From Streptomyces venezuelae (lineage in GTDB: Bacteria > Actinomycetota > Actinomycetes > Streptomycetales > Streptomycetaceae), in the NCBI RefSeq assembly GCF_008642375.1, contig NZ_CP029194.1, positions 7,868,501 to 7,932,500 on the forward strand: a stretch of DNA of 64,000 nt, read 5' to 3'. The translations under genes and the position numbers were made by a program. The notes below the pieces were generated by a model. That model was not told the DNA's origin and did no database searches. It saw only the letters and a program-made list of their open reading frames with translations. The number at the start of each line of letters is the position of its first letter. Position 1 is the first letter of the stretch. Shown piece after piece: positions 32,820-40,256 of this stretch.

Positions 32820-34247
32820 ATGACCACCCTTCCCCTGCCCACCGCCCCGACCGACACGGCGTGCACCATCCCGACCGACACTGCCCCCGTCGCTGCCCAC
32901 GTCCCCCCGGCCGGCCCCGCCCCCGTCACCCCGACGGGCTCCGACGCCGCCGACCTCCGCTCGCTCTGGCCCGCGACCACGACCGAGCGCCCTCATGGCG
33001 ACGTCCTCGTCGGAGGCGTTCCCCTCACCGAGATCGCCGGGAGCCACGGCACCCCCGTCTACGTCGTGGACGAGGCCGAGGTCCGCGAGCGCTGCCGCAC
33101 CTACCGTGCTGCCTTCCCCGAGGCCGAGATCCACTACGCGGCCAAGGCGTTCCTCTGCCGCGCCCTCGTCCGGTGGGTCGAGGAGGAGGGACTGGGTCTG
33201 GACGTGTGCTCGGCCGGAGAGCTGGAACTGGCCGTCACCACCGGTTTCCCGGCCGACCGGATCCTGCTCCACGGCAACGCCAAGTCGCCCCGGGACCTGG
33301 CGACCGCACTGCGTCTGGGCGTGGGCCGCATCGTCATCGACACCCCCGCGGAGATCGCCCGCATCGCCGCGGCGGTCGGCACCGGGGGTCACCAGAAGGT
33401 CATGGTCCGGGTGACCCCGGGCATCAGCGCGGGCGGCCACCACAAGATACGTACCGGCTCCGACGACCAGAAGTTCGGTCTGTCCCTCCGCGACGGCCAC
33501 GCCCAGCACGCCATCGCTCGCATCCTGGACCAGCCGCAACTCGAACTCACCGGCATCCACTGCCACCTGGGCTCGCAGATCACGGACGCCAGACCGTACC
33601 TCGTGGCCGTGCGCCGGCTCGTCGGCCTCATGGCCAGGGTCCGCGACGCCCATGGGGTCGTGCTGCCGGAGCTCGACCTCGGGGGCGGACACGGCATCGC
33701 CTACCGTCCCGGCGAGCCGGCTCTCGACCTGCGGACGCTGGCGGCCAGGGTCCGCACCGAACTCGCCGAGAGCTGCGCGGCTGCCGGGCTTCCCGTCCCG
33801 CGCCTGATCATCGAGCCGGGCCGCGCCGTCGCGGGCCCCGCCGGAGTCGCTGTCTACCGGGTTCTCGCGGTGAAACGCACGACCGGGCGGACGTACGTGG
33901 CGGTGGACGGCGGGATGAGCGACAACCCGCGGCCTGCGTTGTACGGGGTGCGGTACACGCCCCGCCTGATCGGCCGTCACTCGACGGCCGGAGCCGAGCG
34001 TGTGACGGTCGTGGGCCGCCACTGCGAGGCCGGCGACATCCTCGCCGAGGACGTGCCGCTGCCCGCCGACACCCACCCGGGTGACCTGCTCGCGGTCCCG
34101 GTGGCAGGCGCGTACCACCTGGCCATGGCCTCCTCGTACAACCTCGTCGGCCGCCCGCCCGTGGTCGCCGTCCTCGGCGGCCGGGCCCGGGTCCTGGTGC
34201 GCCGGGAGACCTTGGAAGACCTCAGGGCACGGGACATAGGTCTGTAG
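32820..34247 (+). CDS. lysA: PLP-dependent diaminopimelate decarboxylase
   Basis: A 475-residue fold-III PLP enzyme that converts meso-diaminopimelate to L-lysine plus CO2. After an unusual Thr/Pro/Ala-rich extension (about 1-55) comes the barrel: the PLP lysine K109 in IHYAAKAF, the phosphate/barrel motifs GVGRIVIDTPAEI and GGGHGIAYRPGEP, and ELTGIHCHLGSQI. The C-terminal sheet domain has EPGRAVAG, the catalytic Cys of HCEAGDIL and YNLVGRPP. The start at 32820 has GAAGGGAG upstream. Related decarboxylases act on other amino acids, so the substrate is inferred from overall match. A tandem 7-bp repeat begins two bases after the stop codon. Confidence 0.87.
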   Translation: MTTLPLPTAPTDTACTIPTDTAPVAAHVPPAGPAPVTPTGSDAADLRSLWPATTTERPHGDVLVGGVPLTEIAGSHGTPVYVVDEAEVRERCRTYRAAFPEAEIHYAAKAFLCRALVRWVEEEGLGLDVCSAGELELAVTTGFPADRILLHGNAKSPRDLATALRLGVGRIVIDTPAEIARIAAAVGTGGHQKVMVRVTPGISAGGHHKIRTGSDDQKFGLSLRDGHAQHAIARILDQPQLELTGIHCHLGSQITDARPYLVAVRRLVGLMARVRDAHGVVLPELDLGGGHGIAYRPGEPALDLRTLAARVRTELAESCAAAGLPVPRLIIEPGRAVAGPAGVAVYRVLAVKRTTGRTYVAVDGGMSDNPRPALYGVRYTPRLIGRHSTAGAERVTVVGRHCEAGDILAEDVPLPADTHPGDLLAVPVAGAYHLAMASSYNLVGRPPVVAVLGGRARVLVRRETLEDLRARDIGL

Positions 34248-34248
34248 A

Positions 34249-34380
34249 CGGCCCACGGCCCACGGCCCACGGCCCACGGCCCACGGCCCACGGCCCACGG
34301 CCCACGGCCCACGGCCCACGGCCCACGGCCCACGGCCCACGGCCCACGGCCCACGGCCCACGGCCCACGGCCCACGGCCC
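34249..34380. repeat. Tandem heptanucleotide repeat (CGGCCCA)n, 18 full copies
   Basis: Eighteen perfect copies of CGGCCCA (34249-34374) plus six further bases. The repeats begin two nucleotides after the lysA TAG. The minus strand reads TGGGCCG repeatedly, giving 18 GGG runs spaced by four nucleotides, a strong G-quadruplex pattern. The unit is not a multiple of three and its translations (AVGRGPW) are artefacts. Confidence 0.97.
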
Positions 34381-34485
34381 CGGGGGTGTCATGGCACCCC
34401 CGGGACCGGCCGGCCGTGACGACCCCGTCACCGCTCCAACCACCGAGAAGGACGCCGTACACGGCCAGGGCACCGCAGCAGCCTC

Positions 34486-34716
34486 GTGGCGGCCGACTCG
34501 CTCGTCCTCGACTACGTGATCAACGTGGCTGTCGCCGTCACAGCCGGCGTAGCCGTCCTCGTGATCATCACCGTCCTTCCGCGCCCCGCCGCCCGGGGCG
34601 CGGGGCGCGCGGAGGTCGCCGTCGGCGCGCTGCTCGGCGTGATGCTGATCGGCCTGTCCGCCCTCACCGTGGGGCTCGCCGTGGTGTCGGCGGCGCTGCC
34701 GGTTTCTCCGGCGTGA
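34486..34716 (+). CDS. Small two-helix membrane protein, unknown
   Basis: A 76-residue hydrophobic protein starting at GTG 34486, with two predicted membrane segments (LDYVINVAVAVTAGVAVLVIITVL and VGALLGVMLIGLSALTVGLAVV) joined by a short Arg/Pro/Ala-rich loop. There is no obvious Shine-Dalgarno sequence. Codon bias at third positions fits a real gene, and two clean hydrophobic segments favour it. It converges on the APC permease gene. It could be a small membrane subunit, but no family is recognised. Confidence 0.45.
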   Translation: MAADSLVLDYVINVAVAVTAGVAVLVIITVLPRPAARGAGRAEVAVGALLGVMLIGLSALTVGLAVVSAALPVSPA

Positions 34717-34787
34717 TCTGCCGACTGAGGTTCCGCCTCGCGGCAGGCCGGCCAGTGACCTGAGTCGGATGCCCCCGGAGAACGGCC

Positions 34788-36743
34788 CTAGCCGACGTGG
34801 ACGCGGGGACGGCGGTCCCGGTCGGGCTCCGCCTCGCGCAGGACCTCTCGGGTGACGGGGGCGACCTCGCCCTGGCCGAGGAGGAAGAAGCGGAGGAAGT
34901 TGGCGAAGGGGTTGCCCTCGGTCCACTCGAAGTAGACGTGGGGGCGGACGCCGGTGAGGTCGCGGGACTGGAGGAGGAGCGCGGCGAGGGCGTTCGGCAC
35001 CGAGGAGGACTCCAGGGTGAGGACGCGGTACCGGTCGTGGAGGACCTCGCCCCTCACCGTCAGGCCCGCCTCGAATTCGGAGGGGTCGGTGACGGTGACC
35101 TCGACGAAGACGAAGTCCTCGGTGGTCGGAAGGTCGTTGTCGGCACGGATCTGCTCGATCTTGTCGCGGTACTCGGCGACGTCGCGCCTGTCGGGTTCGT
35201 TGGCGATGAAGCGCGGGGTGCGGCGGGAGATGTCCTGGATGAAGCGCTCGGCCATCTCGTCGAGCTCGACGTGGGTGACGCGCAGTTCGAAGGCACGGCC
35301 GAGGCGGGAGAGAAGAGAGATGAGGATGATGCCGGCGATGAAGCAGGCGCCGATCTTCACGCCGTCGGGGCGTTCGGTGACGTTGAGGACGGTGGTGTAG
35401 AGGAAGACGGCGGAGATGACGCCGAAGCCGATGGTCCACCCCTTCTGCCCGGCCTTGCGGGCGGCGATGGTCACGGCGACGGCGGCCGAGCAGATCAGGA
35501 CGAGGACACCGGTGGCGTACGCGCCGCCCTGGGCGTCGACGTCCGCGTCGAAGATCCATGTCACCAGGAAGGCGACCAGGGTGAAGACGATGACCATCGG
35601 GCGCACGGCGCGGGCCCAGTGCGGGGCCATGCCGTACTTCGGCAGGTAGCGCGGCATCAGGTTGAGCAGCCCCGCCATCGCGGAAGCGCCCGCGAACCAC
35701 AGGATGAGGATCGTCGACACGTCGTAGACCGTGCCGAACGCGCTGCCGAGGTACTCGTGGGCGAGGTAGGCCAGGGCGCGGCCGTTGGCCTCGCCGCCGG
35801 ACTCGAACTCCTCGTGCGGGATCAGCACGGTGGTGATGAAGCTCGTGCAGATCAGGAACACGCTCATGATCAGCGCGGCCGTGGTCAGGAGCTTCTTGGT
35901 GTCGCGGATCCGGCCGGCGGGCCGAGCTTCCGTGTCACCCGGATCACCCTTCACGTGCGGCATGACCGCGACGCCCGTCTCGAAGCCGGAGAGGCCGAGG
36001 GCGAGCTTCGGGAAGACGATCAGGGCGACGCCGATCATGACGAAGACGTTGCCGTGCTCCTGGGTCAGCGCGCTGGTCCAGTCGGTGACGACGTGGCCCT
36101 CGGTCAGGACCTGCCACACGCCCGTGACCACGACGACCACGTTCAGCGTGAGGTAGGTCCCGACGAGGGCCACGGCCACGCCGATCGCCTCCAGGAACCC
36201 CTTGAGGAACACCGCGCCGAGCAGCGCGATCAGGATCATGGTGATCAGGACCTGCTTGTCGTGCAGCGCCGATTCGAGGTGCGGGTTCTCCACCAGGTGG
36301 GTCGAGGCGTCCGCCGCGGAGAGGGTGATGGTGATGAGGAAGTCGGTCGCCGCGAAGCCCAGCAGGGTGAGGACGAAGAGCTTGCCCTTCCAGAACGACA
36401 ACAGTCGCGACAGCATCGCGATCGAGCCCTCGCCGTGCGGGCTCTCCTCGGCCACTCGCCGGTAGACCGGGAGCGCGCCGGCGAGGGTGACGATCACGAG
36501 GACGATCGTGGCGATGGGGGAGAGGAGCCCGGCCGCGAGGGCGGCGATGCCGGGCTGGTAGCCGAGGGTCGAGAAGTAGTCGACGCCGGTCAGACACATC
36601 ACGCGGTACCAGGGCTGGCCCTGGTGAGCGGCGTCGGGAGCCGGTTCGGCGGGCCGGGAGGGTCTGCCCTTGCCCATGTCGGACAAGCCCTCCAGCATCC
36701 ACGCGCGCAGCCTGTTGCCGCGCGTCTCGAGAGTGGTGGCCAT
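34788..36743 (-). CDS. APC-superfamily permease with cytoplasmic C-terminal domain (possible potassium/amino-acid transporter)
   Basis: A 651-residue integral membrane protein. The first 60 residues are cytoplasmic and polar, followed by about 12 helices beginning at YRVMCLTGVDYFSTLGYQPGIAALAAGLL, the substrate-site helix of APC transporters. A soluble domain of about 170 residues follows (ELRVTHVELDEMAERFIQDISRRTP). The VDYFSTLGYQ/EESPHGEGSIAML pattern and the C-terminal domain recall KimA-like potassium transporters more than amino-acid permeases, but this is only a family-level impression. The ATG at 36743 follows GGGAG; the extra upstream 29 codons are unsupported. Confidence 0.75.
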   Translation of the reverse strand: MATTLETRGNRLRAWMLEGLSDMGKGRPSRPAEPAPDAAHQGQPWYRVMCLTGVDYFSTLGYQPGIAALAAGLLSPIATIVLVIVTLAGALPVYRRVAEESPHGEGSIAMLSRLLSFWKGKLFVLTLLGFAATDFLITITLSAADASTHLVENPHLESALHDKQVLITMILIALLGAVFLKGFLEAIGVAVALVGTYLTLNVVVVVTGVWQVLTEGHVVTDWTSALTQEHGNVFVMIGVALIVFPKLALGLSGFETGVAVMPHVKGDPGDTEARPAGRIRDTKKLLTTAALIMSVFLICTSFITTVLIPHEEFESGGEANGRALAYLAHEYLGSAFGTVYDVSTILILWFAGASAMAGLLNLMPRYLPKYGMAPHWARAVRPMVIVFTLVAFLVTWIFDADVDAQGGAYATGVLVLICSAAVAVTIAARKAGQKGWTIGFGVISAVFLYTTVLNVTERPDGVKIGACFIAGIILISLLSRLGRAFELRVTHVELDEMAERFIQDISRRTPRFIANEPDRRDVAEYRDKIEQIRADNDLPTTEDFVFVEVTVTDPSEFEAGLTVRGEVLHDRYRVLTLESSSVPNALAALLLQSRDLTGVRPHVYFEWTEGNPFANFLRFFLLGQGEVAPVTREVLREAEPDRDRRPRVHVG

Positions 36744-37063
36744 GGGGTGCTCCCGGGTTCTGCTCGATGACGTGATGAGGGGGGTTTCGGCCGGCGGTCC
36801 CGCGGCCGAGCCAGCGTAAGCAGCACGCACGGCGGCAGCCGTGGCCAGCGCATCAGAGAAGCGTCAAGATCCGCCGGTAGGGCGTCGCCTTCCTCACATC
36901 GGGTGCCGCCGTGAGGCGTACCGGGTGCGCGTGTGGCCACGGAGAGGGCGACGCTGGGTCTCCCCAGGCCCCGGGCCAGTCAGCCGATCGTGCCGGGTCA
37001 GGGGCACCGAACGGGGAGGGGATGATGGGGAGGGAACGACGGAACACGAGGTCAGGAGCTTCC
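36744..37063. promoter_or_regulatory. Divergent control region, APC permease and thioredoxin-like pair
   Basis: 320 nt without a gene. On the minus strand, CTTGACGCTTCTCTGATG (within about 36850-36870) could be a -35 element plus activator half-sites for the permease. No ydaO-type or other riboswitch fold was recognised by eye. Confidence 0.35.
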
Positions 37064-37414
37064 ATGGCGAAGCAGGTTCATCAGCCCCGTGAGGACGCGG
37101 AGTTCGATTTCATCCTCGGGATGAGCGGAGTCCCGGTCCTCGCGTACTTCATCGGGACATGGCCCAAGGCGATCGAGCCCTGCCGGACGATGGACCTCGT
37201 CGTGGGTGGCGTGGCCGATGCGTACACAGGCCGCCTGACGGTCGTCCGCACCGACATGACGCGCTGCCCCGCCGCGACCAAGCGCTACGGGATCACCGGA
37301 GCCCCGTCCTGCGTCCTGCTGAAGGACGGAGAGGCGGTGGCGCAGAGCGCGGGACCCATGACCACCTCCGAGGTCCGGGAGTTCCTGGAGGCCCACCTCG
37401 GGAAGAGCACATGA
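37064..37414 (+). CDS. Thioredoxin-fold protein with a degenerate active site
   Basis: A 116-residue thioredoxin-like protein. The usual WCGPC is replaced by WPKAIEPCR (W33 to C40), so the nucleophilic first Cys is missing while the second (C40) remains. The cis-Pro loop GITGAPS (P81) and the C-terminal strand are conserved. Other cysteines are C68 and C83. A standard dithiol reductase is unlikely; a monothiol, mycothiol-linked or binding role is possible. The ATG at 37064 follows CAGGAG. Its stop overlaps the next start (ATGA), so the two proteins are translationally coupled. Confidence 0.75.
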   Translation: MAKQVHQPREDAEFDFILGMSGVPVLAYFIGTWPKAIEPCRTMDLVVGGVADAYTGRLTVVRTDMTRCPAATKRYGITGAPSCVLLKDGEAVAQSAGPMTTSEVREFLEAHLGKST

Positions 37415-38421
37415 ACCGTCCCCGTGTCCCCGCACGGCTCCTCGCCCGCGAGTCCGTGCCCGGTGTCACCGAGGCGCTGGGAAGCATGGACGGCTGGCTC
37501 CTGCGCGACGGCGCGCACTGGCTCGTCACCCGCCACGAGGGTGTCGTCACCGTCGGCAGGGTCGCCGCCGATCCGTCCCGGGTACTCGCCGACCGCTCCT
37601 CGTGGACCGACCCGGCCACGGTAGGCTCGGACACCTACTGCTCGCCCCTGCCCGACGGAGCCCTGGCCCTCAGCGGCCGAGAGGCCGTCACCGTCTACGA
37701 GGCGGACGGAACCGCCCGCTGGGAGCACCGCCACAGGGACTGGCAGCACTCACCCGAGGCCGCCGGCGCGTGCACGCCCGACCCGGCCGGCCGCGTCCTG
37801 CTGGCGACCATGGCCGGCCCGCCCGGAGCCGACGGCCTCTCCAGGGGCGACATCTGCCGCGTCCTCGACCTGGCCACCGGTGAGGTGCTCGCGGAGCACG
37901 TCCTGCCGTCCTTCTCGGCGACGTACGCCTTCCAGCAGTTCCCGGACGCACGCCCCGAGGTTCTGCTCACCGCTTCCATGGGTCAGGACGGCACCGACTG
38001 CCTCCTGCTCGCCCACACAGCCACCGGACTCGACGCCCGGGCGGCGGGCACCGCCGAGGAACCGTACGTCGGTCTCGGCGGGCACGGGGTGGTGCTCGGC
38101 CAGGACGTCGGCGGAGGCTACCTCTGCCGCATGCAGGACGGCGCGGACGACGTCGTCGTCGAGGCCGGCGCGATCCTTCCCGAGGGCCGGGTCTTCGTCG
38201 GCTACACCCCGGGCTTCGTCGACGACGAGCGGATTCTGGTCGCGACGGCCGAGGAGCCGTGGGCGGAGGAGAGCACCCACATCCTCCTCGACGCCCACAC
38301 GCTCAGGCCCCTCGCCGAAGTCGGCTACCCGCGGACGCCGGGAGCCACTGCCGTGCCACTCGGCGACGGCACGTGGCTCACCCGCGACGGAGAGACGGTG
38401 GAGCGCTGGACGACCGTCTGA
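37411..38421 (+). CDS. Cytoplasmic beta-propeller-like protein coupled to the thioredoxin-like gene
   Basis: A 336-residue protein without a signal peptide, rich in short beta-strand repeats of the WD40/PQQ type (GWLLRDGAHWLVTRHEG; VTVYEADGTARWEHRHRDW; ICRVLDLATGEVLAEHVLP; THILLDAHTLRPLAEVGYP). No catalytic motif is recognised. It begins with ATGA overlapping the thioredoxin-like stop, implying stoichiometric production and possibly a complex. Function unknown. Confidence 0.65.
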   Translation: MNRPRVPARLLARESVPGVTEALGSMDGWLLRDGAHWLVTRHEGVVTVGRVAADPSRVLADRSSWTDPATVGSDTYCSPLPDGALALSGREAVTVYEADGTARWEHRHRDWQHSPEAAGACTPDPAGRVLLATMAGPPGADGLSRGDICRVLDLATGEVLAEHVLPSFSATYAFQQFPDARPEVLLTASMGQDGTDCLLLAHTATGLDARAAGTAEEPYVGLGGHGVVLGQDVGGGYLCRMQDGADDVVVEAGAILPEGRVFVGYTPGFVDDERILVATAEEPWAEESTHILLDAHTLRPLAEVGYPRTPGATAVPLGDGTWLTRDGETVERWTTV

Positions 38422-38490
38422 TCCGCGCGGCTGTAGTCGAAGGGGACACGTGGCTCCTCCCTCGCATCGAGCCCGCCGGGTCATGAGCCG

Positions 38491-39270
38491 TCACAGCTCG
38501 TCCCCTCCCGGCAGGCGGCGGGCCAGTGTGTGCACGAGGCGGCCGAGGCGTCGATACGGGTCACGGGACGAGGCGACCCACTCCGTTTCCAGCGCCTGCG
38601 CGTATGCGGAGGGGGCCGGGTCCCAACCGGCGAGGTGGTCGTGGAAGATCCGGACGCCCTGCCAGTCCAGCGGTGTGAGGCCGTGCTCGGCCGCGAGCCG
38701 GTCGAGGGTCTCGGCCGTGTCCCCTCGTGTGTCCAGGCCGAGGTTGCCGACGCTGGTGTCGCAGCCGTACGCGATGAGGCGGCGCGCCGCCGGGCAGTCG
38801 CCGCGCAATGCTTCGCGGAAGCCGATCGCCTCCCGGTTCTTCGTCAGGATGCTCAGCACCCCACCCGGTGCGACCAGACCGGCCAGGAGGGCGACCGAGC
38901 CCGGAGTGTCGTCCAGGTACATCAGCACGCCGTGGCAGCACACCGCGTCGAAGAGGCCTCCGTCGAAGAAGAGGTCCTCGACACCTGCCTCGAGGAGGCG
39001 GACCCGCGGGGCGAGTTCGGGTCGGGCGGCCAAGCGGCGGGCTGCGGCGCCGAGCATCTCGGCCGACGGGTCGGCCGCGGTCACATGGTGTCCGGCCGCG
39101 GCGATGCGAAGCGTCATCTCGCCGTCGCCGCAGCCTGCGTCCAGCACCCGCACCGGCCCGGCGGGAAGCTCGGCCAGCAGGCGGCGGGCCACGAGATCGT
39201 GACGCAGGCGCCCCCGGCCGGTGCGGGAGTGGGCGGCGTAGGCGGAGCCGACCGCGGCGAAGTCGGTCAA
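38491..39270 (-). CDS. SAM-dependent methyltransferase (class I, SmtA/CmoM-like)
   Basis: A 259-residue class I methyltransferase. The N-terminal FAAVGSAYAAHSRTGRGRLRHDLVARRLL resembles SmtA/CmoM proteins. Motif I is VRVLDAGCGDGEMTLRIA, the acidic ribose loop VTAADPSAEML, and the motif IV region FDAVCCHGVLMYLDD. The start is uncertain: TTG at 39270 forms a TTGA overlap with the NUDIX stop, with GGAG somewhat distant, and no better ATG/GTG is nearby. It is translated together with the NUDIX gene. Substrate unknown. Confidence 0.72.
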   Translation of the reverse strand: MTDFAAVGSAYAAHSRTGRGRLRHDLVARRLLAELPAGPVRVLDAGCGDGEMTLRIAAAGHHVTAADPSAEMLGAAARRLAARPELAPRVRLLEAGVEDLFFDGGLFDAVCCHGVLMYLDDTPGSVALLAGLVAPGGVLSILTKNREAIGFREALRGDCPAARRLIAYGCDTSVGNLGLDTRGDTAETLDRLAAEHGLTPLDWQGVRIFHDHLAGWDPAPSAYAQALETEWVASSRDPYRRLGRLVHTLARRLPGGDEL

Positions 39271-40136
39271 CGCGACCAGCCCATCTCCGTGTAGGGGCGG
39301 CCGGCCAGGATGCCTTCGATCGCGGCGCGCGTGTACGGGACGATCGGCTCGGGCAGATCCTTGGCGCTCCACCGCTGCCAGGCGACGCACTTGTCCGGCT
39401 CCCGTACTTCCGGCTCGCCCTCCCAGTGGCGGGCTCGGAAGAAGAGACCGATGCGGGGCCGGTCTCCGGGCCGGTCGACGAGATGCACGGTGTGTACGAG
39501 TTCGAGGCCGGCCGGGACGATCACCAGCCCGGCCTCCTCGTGCGCCTCCCGGACCAGGCCGGCGGTCGCGGCCTCCGCCCCGAGGTGCCCGGCCAGGGCG
39601 TGCCGGGTTCCGCCCGCGTACGCCGAATCGGGATGACGGAGGCCCAACAGGACATGGCCGGCGCGCTCCAGGTACAGATGGGCGCCGACCACGTGGGGCA
39701 CGGTCCCGACCGATGCCCTCACCGGCGCGACGGCAGCCGTCGCCGCGCCGGCGGCCACCGGTCGGATCGCGCCGTCCAGTCCGGAGGCGACGAGCTTGGC
39801 GCGCAGGGTGGGGGAGGCGACCTCGTCGAAGGGGAGCCAGGCGGCGCCGTCGACCTCCTCGGCCTGAAGCGTGAGGTCCGGTGCGTCGTCGGCGAGATGG
39901 AAGACGAAACGGAAGTCGTAGTGCCGGTGCGCCGCTTCGCCCTTCTCCGGGCCCCGGGCGTCGCGGTCGATCACCGCGACGCTGCAGGTGACGTGGCCGG
40001 GGAGGGAAGTACGGCTGGTCGGATCGACGGCAGCTTCCAGCGTGGCCCGCAGGCCGGTCAGGGAGCCGTGTTCGCCGGGGTGTCGGTCGAGGTAGTCGCC
40101 GAGGAGGGTGCGGATGTGGGCGGGGGAAGGGGGCAT
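39267..40136 (-). CDS. NUDIX hydrolase with two NUDIX-like halves
   Basis: A 289-residue protein with an N-terminal NUDIX-like region (about 45-120; TCSVAVIDRDARG, FHLADDAPDLTLQAEEVDGAAWLPFDEV) lacking a good Nudix box, and a second half (about 155-285) with GHLGAEAATAGLVREAHEEAGLVI. That box fits E-x7-REUxEExGU, but the Gly-to-Glu segment is one residue short. Magnesium-dependent diphosphate hydrolysis is likely for the second half. The ATG at 40136 has GAGG 8 nt upstream. It overlaps the methyltransferase gene downstream. Substrate unknown. Confidence 0.75.
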   Translation of the reverse strand: MPPSPAHIRTLLGDYLDRHPGEHGSLTGLRATLEAAVDPTSRTSLPGHVTCSVAVIDRDARGPEKGEAAHRHYDFRFVFHLADDAPDLTLQAEEVDGAAWLPFDEVASPTLRAKLVASGLDGAIRPVAAGAATAAVAPVRASVGTVPHVVGAHLYLERAGHVLLGLRHPDSAYAGGTRHALAGHLGAEAATAGLVREAHEEAGLVIVPAGLELVHTVHLVDRPGDRPRIGLFFRARHWEGEPEVREPDKCVAWQRWSAKDLPEPIVPYTRAAIEGILAGRPYTEMGWSR

Positions 40137-40256
40137 GTCGGAACCTCACGGAGCTCTCGGGCCGGCGGGGGCTGGTGGACGGTGGTCCCGCCGGCGGGGG
40201 ATGCCGGCGGGACGCTGGGGGCGTGGGCGGACCTGGTGGGACCTAGTCGGGTTGAC

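Noticed and set aside
34249..34380. Possible CRISPR array
   Set aside because: The unit is only 7 bp with no spacers; it is a simple tandem repeat. No cas genes are nearby.
34222..35700. 492-residue minus-strand frame containing repeated AVGRGPW units
   Set aside because: The repeated peptide is produced by the 7-bp DNA repeat, and the rest is antisense or out of frame to the APC permease. It is not a repeat protein.
36744..37063. Possible c-di-AMP (ydaO) or other riboswitch before the APC permease
   Set aside because: No conserved riboswitch core or terminator switch could be seen by eye. A covariance-model search would be needed to revisit this.
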